A stretch of 64,000 nucleotides of DNA from NCBI RefSeq assembly GCF_042650645.1, contig NZ_JBHSBI010000034.1, positions 62,001-126,000 of the forward strand, read 5' to 3'. Below are positions 15,896 through 24,425 of the stretch, one piece after another. The DNA is from Nonomuraea purpurea (lineage in GTDB: Bacteria > Actinomycetota > Actinomycetes > Streptosporangiales > Streptosporangiaceae). The number at the start of each line of letters is the position of its first letter. Position 1 is the first letter of the stretch. A program made the translations under genes and the position numbers. The notes under the pieces are model-generated. The model saw nothing but the letters and a program-made list of their open reading frames with translations, was not told the origin of the DNA and ran no database searches.

Positions 15896-16573
15896 GTGGG
15901 CGTGCGAGTGCTGCTGGTGGAGGACGAGGAGCGGCTGGCCGACCTGATCAAGGGCGGGCTGGCGGGTGAGGGCTTCGCCGTGGACGTGGCCCACGACGGG
16001 CGCGACGGGCTGTGGCTGGCCACCGAGAACAGCTACGACGTCATCGTCCTGGACGTGATGCTGCCCCGGATGAACGGGTACGCGCTCTGCGCCAAGCTGC
16101 GCGAGGCCGGCGACTGGACGCCGATCATGATGCTCACGGCCAAGGACGGCATCTACGACGAGGCCGAGGCGCTCGACAACGGGGCCGACGACTACCTGGC
16201 CAAGCCGTTCTCGTACGTGGTGCTGCTGGCCAGGCTGCGCGCCCTGGTGCGCAGGGGCGGACGGGAGCGGCCCGTGTCGATCACCGTGGGCGACCTGGTG
16301 ATCGACCCGGCCGGGCTGCGCTGCCGCAGGGGCGAGGCGGAGATCGGGCTGACGCCCAAGGAGTTCGCCGTGCTGCACGCGCTGGCGCGCCGGCCCGGCG
16401 AGGTCGTCTCCAAGAGCGACCTGCTCGACCAGGCCTGGGACTTCTCCTACGACGGTGATCCGAACATCGTCGAGGTCTACATCAGCGCGCTGCGCCGCAA
16501 GATCGACGCACCGTTCGGCAAGACCACGCTCATGACGGTCCGCAGGGCCGGCTACCGGTTGGAGGCGATGTGA
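15896..16573 (+). CDS. OmpR-family response regulator
   Basis: A 225-residue protein. The receiver domain (about 3-115) has the acidic pair EDE, the phosphoacceptor Asp53 in VIVLDVMLPRMNGY, the conserved Thr in MLTAKD and the Lys in LAKPF. The C-terminal winged helix (about 130-223) includes GLTPKEFAVLHALARRPGEVV and YISALRRKID. GTG at 15896 has GAGG 7 bases upstream. GTG at 15902 is the alternative. It overlaps the kinase gene by 4 bases. It probably binds the repeat boxes upstream. Confidence 0.93.
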   Translation: MGVRVLLVEDEERLADLIKGGLAGEGFAVDVAHDGRDGLWLATENSYDVIVLDVMLPRMNGYALCAKLREAGDWTPIMMLTAKDGIYDEAEALDNGADDYLAKPFSYVVLLARLRALVRRGGRERPVSITVGDLVIDPAGLRCRRGEAEIGLTPKEFAVLHALARRPGEVVSKSDLLDQAWDFSYDGDPNIVEVYISALRRKIDAPFGKTTLMTVRRAGYRLEAM

Positions 16574-17937
16574 GGCGGCTGTTCGCTCGGGACTGGGGGC
16601 TGTCTTCTGTACGGGTGCGCGCGACGGCGGCGGCCACGCTCGTGGTGGCGCTGGCCCTCGGGCTGGTGGCCTTGGCGCTGGTGGTGACGTTGCGCGGCAC
16701 GCTGGAGAGCAACGCGGACATGGAGGCGGCCAAGAAGGCCGAGGCGGCGATGCCGTACGCGAAGACGCTGCCGGTCACCTCGCCTGGCGGGATGGTGATG
16801 AAGGACGCCAAGCCCACCACAAACCTGGGCGAAATGCCTTCGGCAATAGCGGTGACGAAGGACGTGGTCAAGGGGAGCGAGGTGCGCCTGAGCAACGGCA
16901 AGGCGGTCGCGGCCGGCGACCCTGACCTGCTGCTGACCAAGGAGCACAGCGCGGCGACCACCGAGTGGGCGCAGCCTGGCCGGTATGCCGTCGCGCAGCT
17001 CTCGGTGGCCACCGAGAGCGGCCCCGCCGTGCTGCTGTCGCGGGTCTCCCTGGCCGGCGCCGAACAGGCGCTGGAGACGCTGAACAGCGCGCTGCTGCCC
17101 GGCCTGCCCGCCGTGCTGCTCGTGGTGGCCGGGATGACCTGGTTCTCGGTGGGCCGCACGCTGGCGCCGGTCGCCGCGATCAGGGCCAAGGTCGCCGACA
17201 TCACGGCCAGCGACCTGCACCAGCGTGTTCCCGTACCGGACTCCAAGGACGAGATCGCCGCGCTGGCCACCACCGTGAACGGCACGCTCGACCGGTTGGA
17301 GACGGCGGTGGGCACGCACAAGAGGTTCGTGGCCGACGCGGCGCACGAGCTGCGCAGCCCCATCGCGACCCTGCGCGCCCGCCTGGAGCTGGCCGAGCCC
17401 AGCGAGCTCACCAGGGAGGCCCTGGCCGACGTCGAACGCCTGCAGTCGCTGGCCGCCGACCTGCTCATCCTGGCCAAGCTGGACGCGGGCGAACCGCTGC
17501 GCACGAGTGAACTGGACCTCGGCCAGGTGGCGGCCGAGGAGTCGCTGCGTGTGCGGCGGCGACCCGAGGTCCGCGTGGAGCTGGACGTCGAGCCGGACGT
17601 GGTGATGGAGGGCTCCCGCGCGCACCTCGACCGCCTGGTGACGAACCTGGCCGACAACGCGGTCCGGCACGCCGCATCGACCGTCCGGGTACGCGTGCAC
17701 ACGGCGGACGACGAAGCCGTGCTGGAGGTGACCGACGACGGTCCCGGCATCCCGCCCGAGCACCGTGAGGCGGTCTTCGACCGGTTCACCCGGCTGGACG
17801 AGGCACGGGCCAGGGACGCGGGCGGCGCGGGGCTGGGCCTGCCGATCGCGCGGGACATCGCCCACCTGCACGGGGGCACGCTCGTGTACGCCGGCTCGGG
17901 GTTCGTCGCGAGGTTCCCCCTCGCGACGAACCCTTGA
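16570..17937 (+). CDS. Sensor histidine kinase, partner of the OmpR-family regulator
   Basis: A 455-residue protein with a membrane helix (about 16-39), an outside sensor loop (about 40-170), a second helix (about 175-195), HAMP, the dimerisation/phosphoacceptor domain with His259 in DAAHELRSPIATL, and the ATPase domain with NLADNAVRHA, DDGPGIPPE and GGAGLGLPIA. GTG start in a GTGA overlap with the regulator. The input signal is unknown. The secreted protein across the promoter is a plausible partner or target. Confidence 0.93.
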   Translation: MRRLFARDWGLSSVRVRATAAATLVVALALGLVALALVVTLRGTLESNADMEAAKKAEAAMPYAKTLPVTSPGGMVMKDAKPTTNLGEMPSAIAVTKDVVKGSEVRLSNGKAVAAGDPDLLLTKEHSAATTEWAQPGRYAVAQLSVATESGPAVLLSRVSLAGAEQALETLNSALLPGLPAVLLVVAGMTWFSVGRTLAPVAAIRAKVADITASDLHQRVPVPDSKDEIAALATTVNGTLDRLETAVGTHKRFVADAAHELRSPIATLRARLELAEPSELTREALADVERLQSLAADLLILAKLDAGEPLRTSELDLGQVAAEESLRVRRRPEVRVELDVEPDVVMEGSRAHLDRLVTNLADNAVRHAASTVRVRVHTADDEAVLEVTDDGPGIPPEHREAVFDRFTRLDEARARDAGGAGLGLPIARDIAHLHGGTLVYAGSGFVARFPLATNP

Positions 17938-17948
17938 CCAGACGGTGT

Positions 17949-18284
17949 TCAGGTGACCCGGGTGGCGCATCCCAGCTTCGCCCCGATGTGCGTCAGCCCT
18001 TCGGCGAAGCCCTCGCGCGTGCGCCGTCCGAACCCGATGAACAGACGGTTGGCCAGCGGCACGCCCCAGCGCAGCCACTCGGCCACGTTGTAGACGCGGT
18101 GGACCACGCGGGTGCCCTCGGGGTGGGGGGCGAGCGACCATTCGCCCCGGTACCACCAGCCGCCCTGGTAGGCCAGGGCGTGCTCGCCGGTCTCGGTGCT
18201 CGGCACGTTCTCCAGCAGTACCGGCCACACGCGTTCGACCGGCGCCGCGACCACTCCGGTGACCTCGGTGATCAGCTTCTTCAC
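17949..18284 (-). CDS. SRPBCC-fold small protein
   Basis: A 111-residue protein with the start typical of START/polyketide-cyclase-like folds (VTGVVAAPVERVWPVLLENVP) and a central strand pair around YRGEWSLAPHPEGTRVVHRVYN. Such helix-grip folds bind hydrophobic ligands. The ligand is unknown. Translation is coupled to the upstream SnoaL-like gene by a 4-base ATGA overlap. The protein is shorter than most family members (about 140). Confidence 0.65.
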   Translation of the reverse strand: MKKLITEVTGVVAAPVERVWPVLLENVPSTETGEHALAYQGGWWYRGEWSLAPHPEGTRVVHRVYNVAEWLRWGVPLANRLFIGFGRRTREGFAEGLTHIGAKLGCATRVT

Positions 18285-18658
18285 GGCCGGCTCACCCTCG
18301 TGTTCTGGAAGGAGGCGAAGCGCCAGCCCTCGGACGTGCGCAGGGCGGTGAGCGTGATGACGGACTCGCGGCCGGGGTCGTGCTCGCCGTCAACGGACGA
18401 GGAACCGCCCGAGATCACCAGGGCGACGTCGTCGCTCAGCGGTCTGATCAGCGGCTGCCCGCCGCCGGAGTCGAGTTTGATCGGGAGCTTGAACAGCTCG
18501 CGATGGCTCTCCTCGATGGCCTGGCGGCCCTTCATGTGCAGGCCGAAGAACGTGATGTAGTCGGCGTCCTCGGTGAACAGCCCGGCGTAACCGGCGGCGT
18601 CGCCGGCGTTCCAGGTTTCCGCCATCCGCGTGAGCAGGCGGACGATCTCTGTGGACAT
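18281..18658 (-). CDS. SnoaL-like / SgcJ-EcaC-type NTF2-fold protein
   Basis: A 125-residue NTF2-fold protein with the usual opening LLTRMAETWNAGDAAGYAGLFTEDADYITFFG, the helix RQAIEESHREL and the closing ITLTALRTSEGWRFASFQNTRV. Family members bind small ligands or act as isomerase-like enzymes in natural-product pathways. No specific substrate can be named. It follows padR on the same strand after a 111-base gap and overlaps the SRPBCC gene, so the pair may be the regulator's target. Confidence 0.75.
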   Translation of the reverse strand: MSTEIVRLLTRMAETWNAGDAAGYAGLFTEDADYITFFGLHMKGRQAIEESHRELFKLPIKLDSGGGQPLIRPLSDDVALVISGGSSSVDGEHDPGRESVITLTALRTSEGWRFASFQNTRVSRP

Positions 18659-18769
18659 GGCACAGCTCCCTGTGTGGCGGCGCCTATCCTGTGAATGCGA
18701 GTTCGGGCAGGGCAGGCGCCTTGTTCGGATTTCTGGCCGCCGGGGTGTTGGCGCACCTCGGCGGCCCTT

Positions 18770-19342
18770 TCACAGCTCGACCGTGCTCTCCCAGTCGAGC
18801 TGTCGCTCGTCGAGCCGGTCGAGCAGCTTCCTGATCCAGTCGAGTTCGGCGGTCTGCAGCGCGTGCTCGAACTCCACCTCCAGCATGAGGATCTCGGGCA
18901 GGCCGCTGTCGGCCATGGCTCTCATATGGGCCTGCATCCCGGTGACGGCGCCCTCGATGGTGGCCGCGCGACCGCGCAGCGCCTGCCGCGCCTCGTCCAT
19001 GGGCAGGCAGCCGATGAGCGAGACGGCGGCGACGAAGGCACGCCTGTCGACGTCGGGTACTTCGAGGAGCCTGCGCAGGCGGGTGGCCAGCTCCTTGCGG
19101 CCCTCTTCGGTGATCTCGTAGACCGTGCGCTCCGGTCTGCGGCCCGCGCGGTCGGTGCCTGCGGGCACGATCAGCTCGTCCTTGGCCAGCCGCTCGACCG
19201 CGTGGTAGAGGCTGCGCGGCAGGCCGGTGATGTAGTCCTTGTGCGTGTCGACGATGAAGCGGTGGAGCTCGTAGGGGTGGGCGGCGCGCACCGTGAGCAG
19301 GGCCAGCACGGTCAGGCCGACCAGGTCGTGGCGTCGCGCCAT
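18770..19342 (-). CDS. PadR-family transcriptional regulator
   Basis: A 190-residue protein. The N-terminal winged helix (about 5-85) has LTVLALLTVRAAHPYELHRF, LPRSLYHAVERLAKDELI and ERTVYEITEEGRKEL, the PadR pattern. A C-terminal helical dimerisation part (about 95-185) completes a PadR-s2-type layout. A perfect 11-bp inverted repeat lies 12 bases upstream of its start, so it probably represses itself. The effector is unknown. Confidence 0.9.
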   Translation of the reverse strand: MARRHDLVGLTVLALLTVRAAHPYELHRFIVDTHKDYITGLPRSLYHAVERLAKDELIVPAGTDRAGRRPERTVYEITEEGRKELATRLRRLLEVPDVDRRAFVAAVSLIGCLPMDEARQALRGRAATIEGAVTGMQAHMRAMADSGLPEILMLEVEFEHALQTAELDWIRKLLDRLDERQLDWESTVEL

Positions 19343-19353
19343 GTTGCCTCCCT

Positions 19354-19376
19354 CTATATTGCAATTTGCAATATAG
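19354..19376 (-). promoter_or_regulatory. Perfect palindromic operator upstream of padR
   Basis: CTATATTGCAA-T-TTGCAATATAG is an 11-bp perfect inverted repeat around one base. It is strikingly AT-rich for this genome and lies 12 bases before the padR start. The AT arms also hold a TATATT-like -10 element. Confidence 0.8.
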
Positions 19377-19388
19377 CTCAGGCGGGCG

Positions 19389-20183
19389 TCAGGCGTCGAG
19401 TTGCATGAAGGCGCGTTCGATGACCTCCCTGGAGACGTCCTCGGGGTAGGGGAAGAGCTTGATCACGTCACGCAGGCCCTCCACGTGGGCCCGTTTGGCC
19501 AGCTCGGCCACGAGGACCAGCTCGTCGTGCTGCTCCCGCGCGAACGCCAGGTCCACCACCGCCCCGTGCCCCGGCACGACCACCGGCTCGGGCATCGACT
19601 CCATCATCGCGGCCGTGGTGGCCGGCCAGTCGAGCGGATAGGAGTCGCCGAACGCCGGGGGCGCGCCCTGCTCCACCAGGTCACCAGCGAACAGCACGCC
19701 CGCGTCGGGCACGTGCACGACGACGTCGTTGCTGCTGTGCCCAAGTCCGAAATATCGTAGATGCACCATGCGCCCGCCGATGTCGAGGCCGGCCTCCGAC
19801 GTGAACGTGTGGTCGGGCGGCACCAGCGTGACCTCCTCCAGTTCCTCGCGCTGCTCCGGCCGCCGCTTGATGATGCCGGCGCGGTGCTGCTCGCCGTACT
19901 GGTCGATTTCCTCGGCGCATCTGATGTGGCCCCAGATCTCGGCGGGGCGGAAAAGGGCGTTGCCGAAGTAATGGTCGAAGTGGGCGTGGGTGTTGACGAC
20001 GGTCCACGGATAGGCCGTGACCGTCCTGATCGACCTGATCAGGTCCGTCGCCTCCCGGTGTGACATCCGCGTGTCGATCACCAGGCAGTGCCCGTCGCCC
20101 ACGACCAGACCCACGTTCAAGTCGAACGACTCATGGCGCCGGACATAGACCCGGTCGCCGACCTCCTGCCACTGCTCGCTCAT
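19389..20183 (-). CDS. Metallo-beta-lactamase-fold hydrolase
   Basis: A 264-residue protein (ATG at 20183, MSEQWQEVGDRVYV) with the dizinc motif THAHFDH, a later His in LGHSSNDVVVH, Asp in FAGDLVEQG and VPGHGAVVD. This is the glyoxalase II/lactonase-like branch with one domain. The substrate is unknown. An upstream in-frame ATG at 20231 would add 16 residues that do not look like the family. It ends 13 bases before the padR operator. Confidence 0.85.
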   Translation of the reverse strand: MSEQWQEVGDRVYVRRHESFDLNVGLVVGDGHCLVIDTRMSHREATDLIRSIRTVTAYPWTVVNTHAHFDHYFGNALFRPAEIWGHIRCAEEIDQYGEQHRAGIIKRRPEQREELEEVTLVPPDHTFTSEAGLDIGGRMVHLRYFGLGHSSNDVVVHVPDAGVLFAGDLVEQGAPPAFGDSYPLDWPATTAAMMESMPEPVVVPGHGAVVDLAFAREQHDELVLVAELAKRAHVEGLRDVIKLFPYPEDVSREVIERAFMQLDA

Positions 20184-20413
20184 GCCAATGAACCCTACTT
20201 TTAGGAGCGACCCATGGCATATGACTTCCAAGTGCTCCGCATGAGCTGATCAGCCCCGCAGGTACGTCAGCACCGCCAGCACCCTCCTGTGCCCGTCTGC
20301 GGCGGGCGGGAGGTCGAGCTTCGCCTGCGGGTGAGCGCCTCCAGCGCGGTCCTGTCGAGCACCCTGCGACCGTATCCGGGGCCAGAACGCCTGGCAGTAG
20401 TGCTGGGCGGTTG

Positions 20414-20830
20414 TCAGGCCAGCAGCAAGGGCGCGGCGGCGGCGCGTAGTTCGGAGCTGAAGGGGGCGGGGCGGAAGGTGGCGGGGTCGAGGTTGACGTT
20501 CACGCGGTAGCCCTCGGCGTGGACGATCGACCGGTCCTTGGACAGGACGCGGAAACCGTAGACGCCGCTGGTACGGCCCATGCGGTCGAGCCAGAAGTCG
20601 ACCAGCACCTCACCTGCCCCGGCGACCGGCGCGTTGTAGGTGATCTTGAACTCGCGTACGGCGAGGTAGATGTCCTTGAAGCGGGAGATCGCGGGGTCGA
20701 AGTTCCAGCCCTGATCGGCCCAGAAGTCGGAGATGGCGCGCTCGACGAGCAGGGCGTAACGCGAGTTGTGCAGCAGGCCCATGGCGTCGAGGTCGTCGAA
20801 GTGCACCTGGGCGGGGCGGGTTTCCGGCAA
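20414..20830 (-). CDS. Hotdog-fold acyl-CoA thioesterase (YbgC/4HBT type)
   Basis: A 138-residue single hotdog domain with the 4HBT signature VHFDDLDAMGLLHNSRYALLVERA. The Asp of FDDLD is the expected catalytic residue. It likely hydrolyses an acyl-CoA. It lies 3 bases downstream of the TetR gene on the same strand, so the two are one transcript. The regulator may respond to an acyl-CoA. Confidence 0.85.
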   Translation of the reverse strand: MPETRPAQVHFDDLDAMGLLHNSRYALLVERAISDFWADQGWNFDPAISRFKDIYLAVREFKITYNAPVAGAGEVLVDFWLDRMGRTSGVYGFRVLSKDRSIVHAEGYRVNVNLDPATFRPAPFSSELRAAAAPLLLA

Positions 20831-20833
20831 TGT

Positions 20834-21475
20834 TCAGTCCTCCGGGAGGAGTGCGGGGTCGGTGGTCAGGGCGCGCAGCCGATCGCGGACGGCGCGGCGG
20901 GCCCGGTCGTAGACGGCGTCGCTGCCCAGCAGCCTGACCTGGGTGATCGCGCTCTCGCCGAGCGCGTCGATCTCGTACGCGAGCTGCGCGGGATCGGTGT
21001 CCTGCACCAGCTCGCCCAGGTCCACCGCCTCCTTGACCACCCGCTCGATCAGGGCGAGCCAGTCGGCCAGCGCCTTGGCGACGCGCTCGCGCACGGGCCC
21101 GGGACGGTCGTCGAACTCGACCTGCGCCGCGAAGAAGAAGCAGCCGCCCGGCAGGACCTCGGCGGCGTAGAAGCGCAGGCGGGCCTCGTGGAGGGCGATG
21201 ACGCGGCCCACGCCTGGCGGCGTCTTGAACGCCGGTCTGACGATCTCGTCGACCCATTGGCGGGCGGCCCACTCGATGGCGTCGAGCTGGAGCTGCTCTT
21301 TGTCGCGCCAATGCGCAAAGAATCCGGACTTGCTGACGCCGACGGCCGTCGCCAGCCTGCCCAGCGTGAGCCCGTCGAGCCCGTGCACCGAGGCCAGCGA
21401 CACCGCCTGCTCGAGTATGGCCTCCCGGCTGCGCCTCCCGCGCACCCTCCGGCCGTCTTCACTGGTGTCCGTCAC
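20834..21475 (-). CDS. TetR-family transcriptional regulator
   Basis: A 213-residue protein with an N-terminal TetR helix-turn-helix (about 12-60: GRRSREAILEQAVSLAS, TLGRLATAVGVSKSGFFAHW) and a C-terminal ligand domain of the TetR_C type with DALGESAITQVRLLG. A GACCGATCGGTC palindrome lies 20 bases upstream. It probably controls itself and the thioesterase gene that follows. Confidence 0.9.
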   Translation of the reverse strand: MTDTSEDGRRVRGRRSREAILEQAVSLASVHGLDGLTLGRLATAVGVSKSGFFAHWRDKEQLQLDAIEWAARQWVDEIVRPAFKTPPGVGRVIALHEARLRFYAAEVLPGGCFFFAAQVEFDDRPGPVRERVAKALADWLALIERVVKEAVDLGELVQDTDPAQLAYEIDALGESAITQVRLLGSDAVYDRARRAVRDRLRALTTDPALLPED

Positions 21476-21495
21476 ATCCGGAACTATACCTGAAC

Positions 21496-21507
21496 GACCG
21501 ATCGGTC
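21496..21507 (-). promoter_or_regulatory. Candidate TetR operator
   Basis: GACCGATCGGTC is a perfect 12-base palindrome between the divergent tetR (start 21475) and toxin-antitoxin-like genes. It has the ACCG...CGGT look of many TetR sites. Confidence 0.65.
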
Positions 21508-21580
21508 TTAAAGCTCGCCCGGAGCGCTCGAGTGCGGGAAAGGCTGTTCACACAAGGCTCCGGAGAGTTACCGTCATGCC

Positions 21581-21907
21581 ATGGCGATGCCCATCCCATC
21601 ACGGCGGAACGCCCCGGACGCCGATCCCTCCGCGGCGCAGGAGACGACGTCGTTCATCGTCAACCTGGACAAGACGACGCTCGACGCGCTCCACCAGAAG
21701 GCCCGCTCCGACGGCCGCTACATCTCCGAGATCGTCCGCACCGCGGTCGAACGCGAGGTCAGCAACATGACGCACGCGACGATCCTCATCCAGCGCTGGA
21801 ACCTGCAGTGCGAAGACCTCGACCGCGCGGCCGACGCGCTCAGCGTGGACCGCATCTCGGACGAGGTGATGCACCGGCTCGGTCTGCACAGGAACCAAGA
21901 GGGTTGA
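21581..21907 (+). CDS. Ribbon-helix-helix antitoxin-like protein
   Basis: A 108-residue protein. Residues about 22-60 (TTSFIVNLDKTTLDALHQKA then GRYISEIVRTAVERE) form a ribbon-helix-helix DNA-binding unit with the strand FIVNL and two helices. The C-terminal half (about 62-108) is helical and would wrap a partner. It ends 2 bases before the PIN-like gene, the layout of VapB/VapC pairs. RHH antitoxins usually repress their own operon. Confidence 0.7.
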   Translation: MAMPIPSRRNAPDADPSAAQETTSFIVNLDKTTLDALHQKARSDGRYISEIVRTAVEREVSNMTHATILIQRWNLQCEDLDRAADALSVDRISDEVMHRLGLHRNQEG

Positions 21908-21909
21908 TC

Positions 21910-22296
21910 ATGATCCCTGGGCGCGTCCTCGACGTGGGAGCCCTGGTCGACATCGCCGTGGCGAAGACCAACTACGCCCGCAGCATCGTGGCGCTGAGCC
22001 TGTATCGCGGCGGAGGGCTGTGCATCCCCGCGACATCCCTGGCCGTCGTCTACTCGATCATCCCGCTCGCCACGAAAGCGGAACTCCTGGAGCTGACCAG
22101 CAGCCCGGCCGTGGAGGTCGACGGCCTCACCGAGGGCAAGGTGCCCCACCTCGCCGAGATCCTCGACGGCTCCGCCGACATCACGGCCGCGCACGCCGTG
22201 CTCTGCGCCCGCGCCACCCGGTGGCCGGTCCTCACCGATCGCGCGGTCTTCCTGCGGAACCTGGACCCGGCGATCCCCATCGACGAGCTTCCCTAA
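21910..22296 (+). CDS. PIN-domain-like toxin, divergent
   Basis: A 128-residue protein with an AGAGGG ribosome site 6 bases before the ATG. PIN features are the first-strand acidic VLDVGALVD (Asp8), the helix DITAAHAVLCARATRWPVLTD with late acidic residues, and the ending LRNLDPAIPIDELP, matching the tail of VapC-like proteins. The central conserved acid is not obvious, so the active site may be altered. Its position after an RHH gene supports a type II toxin role. Confidence 0.6.
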   Translation: MIPGRVLDVGALVDIAVAKTNYARSIVALSLYRGGGLCIPATSLAVVYSIIPLATKAELLELTSSPAVEVDGLTEGKVPHLAEILDGSADITAAHAVLCARATRWPVLTDRAVFLRNLDPAIPIDELP

Positions 22297-22369
22297 CAGA
22301 CGGCGTGGGCCGCCCGGGGCCGCCTCCACTAAGGTGTAGGACCCGGACAAACGAGGAAGCTGAATCGTA

Positions 22370-23707
22370 TTGGCTCATCGCGCCCTGGTCATCGCCATGC
22401 TGCCCGCGATCGGGCTGCGCCTGCTCGCCGTGCTCGGGTTCCCGCCCGCCATCCTGTTCTACGGCGACTCGTTCGCGTTCCTGGCGGAGGAGCTGACCCC
22501 CGGCACGAGCAGGCCGTCCGGCTACTCCCTGCTGCTGGCCGTACTGCGGCCCGCACACAGCCTCACGCTGGTGACCGTGTTGCAGCACCTGCTGGGGCTG
22601 GCACTCGCCGTAGCCGTGTACGCCCTGCTGCGCCGCCGCGGCCTGCCGGGCTGGGGTGCCGCGCTGCTGGTCACCCCGCTGCTGTACGACGAGTTCCTCG
22701 TGCTGCTCGAACACATGATCATGGCGGACGCGGTCTTCATCGTGCTGGTCACGGTCGCGATCGTGCTCATCGTCTGGCGGGTCACCCCGACGACGGCCGC
22801 CGTCGGCGGACTGCTGCTCGGCCTGGCCGGGATCACCAGGTCGGTCGGCCTGCCACTGCTCATCCTCACGGCCGCCTACCTGCTGATCAGGCGCTACGGC
22901 TGGCGGCCGCTGCTGGCGCTGCTGGTGGCGGGCGCGATCCCGCTGGGCGCGTACGCCACCTGGATGAAAGTCGAGAAGGACAAGTTCGGGCTGACCCAGG
23001 CCGACGGGAACTTCCTGTGGTCCAGGACCATGAGCTTCGCCGACTGCGGGGTGATCAAGCCTCCTGAACGGCTGGCCGTGCTCTGCCCGGACATGCCCGT
23101 GGAGCAGCGGCCCTATCCGCCCCACTGGCTGTGGGAGAGCTTCTCACCGCTGCCGAAGGTGCCGGGCACGGCCAACCGCAACCAACTCGCAGGGGAGTTC
23201 GCCAGGCAGGCGATCCTGGCCCAGCTGGGAGAGTACCTCGCCGCGGTCGCGACCGACCTGACGCAGTTGCTGCGCTGGGAGCGGACGGCGGTGGAGGAGA
23301 AGACGCCGTACAAGCTGCCCGTCGCCGAGCGGCCGATCAGCGAGTCGGTACGCGGGGTCGCCGAATCCTACGAGGCGGGTCCTGCCGCGACGCGGGTGGT
23401 GGAGCCGTTCGCCGGCTGGCTGCGCGCCTACCAGCGGTTCGGGTACGTGCCGTACCCGCTGCTCATGCTGGCCCTGGTCGGGGCGCTGGCGGCCGGGCTG
23501 GTGCGGCGGCGGTGGGAGGCGCTGCTGCCCGGGGTGGCGGCGCTCGCGCTGGTCGTCTCGCCGCCGTTCCTGGCCGCCTATGACGTGCGGTACGTGATCC
23601 CGGCGATCCCGCTGATCTTCCTGGCTCTGGGGCTGGCCCTGGCCGGCGGGTCGCCCGCGTCCGGGAAGCGGACCCCCGCGGACGAGCCGGAAAGCCTCCG
23701 GGTCTGA
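22370..23707 (+). CDS. Polytopic membrane protein, GT-C glycosyltransferase-like
   Basis: A 445-residue protein read from a TTG start with a GAGGAAG site upstream. About ten membrane helices are seen, with a loop after the first helix containing FYGDSFAFLAEEL, which resembles the acidic first-loop motif of GT-C enzymes (polyprenyl-phosphate sugar users). A large non-membrane region (about 200-330) lies between helices, and AAYDVRYVIPAIPL lies near the end. A role in moving a sugar from a lipid carrier outside the membrane is inferred. Acceptor and donor unknown. Confidence 0.6.
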   Translation: MAHRALVIAMLPAIGLRLLAVLGFPPAILFYGDSFAFLAEELTPGTSRPSGYSLLLAVLRPAHSLTLVTVLQHLLGLALAVAVYALLRRRGLPGWGAALLVTPLLYDEFLVLLEHMIMADAVFIVLVTVAIVLIVWRVTPTTAAVGGLLLGLAGITRSVGLPLLILTAAYLLIRRYGWRPLLALLVAGAIPLGAYATWMKVEKDKFGLTQADGNFLWSRTMSFADCGVIKPPERLAVLCPDMPVEQRPYPPHWLWESFSPLPKVPGTANRNQLAGEFARQAILAQLGEYLAAVATDLTQLLRWERTAVEEKTPYKLPVAERPISESVRGVAESYEAGPAATRVVEPFAGWLRAYQRFGYVPYPLLMLALVGALAAGLVRRRWEALLPGVAALALVVSPPFLAAYDVRYVIPAIPLIFLALGLALAGGSPASGKRTPADEPESLRV

Positions 23708-23736
23708 CACGGGTCCGACCGTCGAGTAGGGGGCCG

Positions 23737-24168
23737 TCACCCTCTGAAGGCGGTGACGTAGCGGCGCTGCCAGGGGGTTTCCACGGCGTGGCGCGAGTAG
23801 TGGGCGCGCACGTAGGCGGTCGCCTCGTCGCCCGGGACCCCGTCGAGCACGGCCAGGCAGGCCAGGGCCGTGCCGGTGCGGCCCCGTCCGCCGCCGCAGG
23901 CGATCTCGACACGTTCTGTCTCCGCCCGCGACCACGCCTCGCGCAGGGCCTCGGCGGTAGCGGCGCGGTCGGAGGGCAGCCAGAAGTCGGGCCAGCGCAG
24001 CCAGCGATGCTCCCAGTCGACGGACGGGGGGCGGCGGCCGAGAAGGTAGAGGGCGAAGGCGGGGTGGGGGCCCTGCGGGAGCGGATGCCGCAGGCCCCGG
24101 CCGCGAACCAGCCTGCCCGAGGGCAGCCGCAACACTCCGGCCGAGGTGGGGTCCCAGGTCGTGCTCAT
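23737..24168 (-). CDS. Protein-tyrosine/dual-specificity phosphatase
   Basis: A 143-residue protein with the cysteine phosphatase loop CGGGRGRTG (Cys-x5-Arg-Thr) in VEIACGGGRGRTGTALACLAVL. The upstream general-acid Asp may be in the segment around WLRWPDFWLPSD. The size fits a minimal dual-specificity phosphatase domain. Substrate unknown. Converges with the membrane-protein gene. Confidence 0.8.
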   Translation of the reverse strand: MSTTWDPTSAGVLRLPSGRLVRGRGLRHPLPQGPHPAFALYLLGRRPPSVDWEHRWLRWPDFWLPSDRAATAEALREAWSRAETERVEIACGGGRGRTGTALACLAVLDGVPGDEATAYVRAHYSRHAVETPWQRRYVTAFRG

Positions 24169-24270
24169 GGTGGTCGAGCGTAGCTTCGGGGGGCGGCGTC
24201 CGAACGACCCCTCCGCTTTCAGCCGAACGTTGAGGCCAAAAGCGCCGCCCCCGCTCCCAGCCAGGGGCGG

Positions 24271-24425
24271 GGCCGAAGGCGCCGCCCTCGACGAGGATGA
24301 CCAGGCCGATCCCGATCAGTACGAGCGGCCGCTCCCTGGGCGAAGAAGAGCGCCAGGATCACGATGTCGTCGATGTTGGTGACGGCGAACAGGCCGACGG
24401 CCTGCCCGATGATTCCCGCGTTCAC
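24271..24425 (-). pseudogene. Collapsed cadD-like (cadmium resistance transporter) gene
   Basis: Starting near GTG 24425 the frame reads NAGIIGQAVGLFAVTNIDD then IVILALFFAQG, the N-terminus of CadD/LysE-like cadmium transporters. Right after this, in a shifted frame, the DNA reads LVLIGIGLVILVEGGAFG, which matches the C-terminus of the same family. About 140 middle residues are missing and the frames do not agree. It is a relic left by an internal deletion. The start overlaps the end of the upstream phosphotransferase-like gene. Confidence 0.6.

Noticed and set aside
20249..20413. Protein-like strings such as HRRVLAVLTYLRG and YGRRVLDRTALEALTR on the minus strand
   Set aside because: They occur in different frames with no start and no family I can name; at most an unidentified relic.
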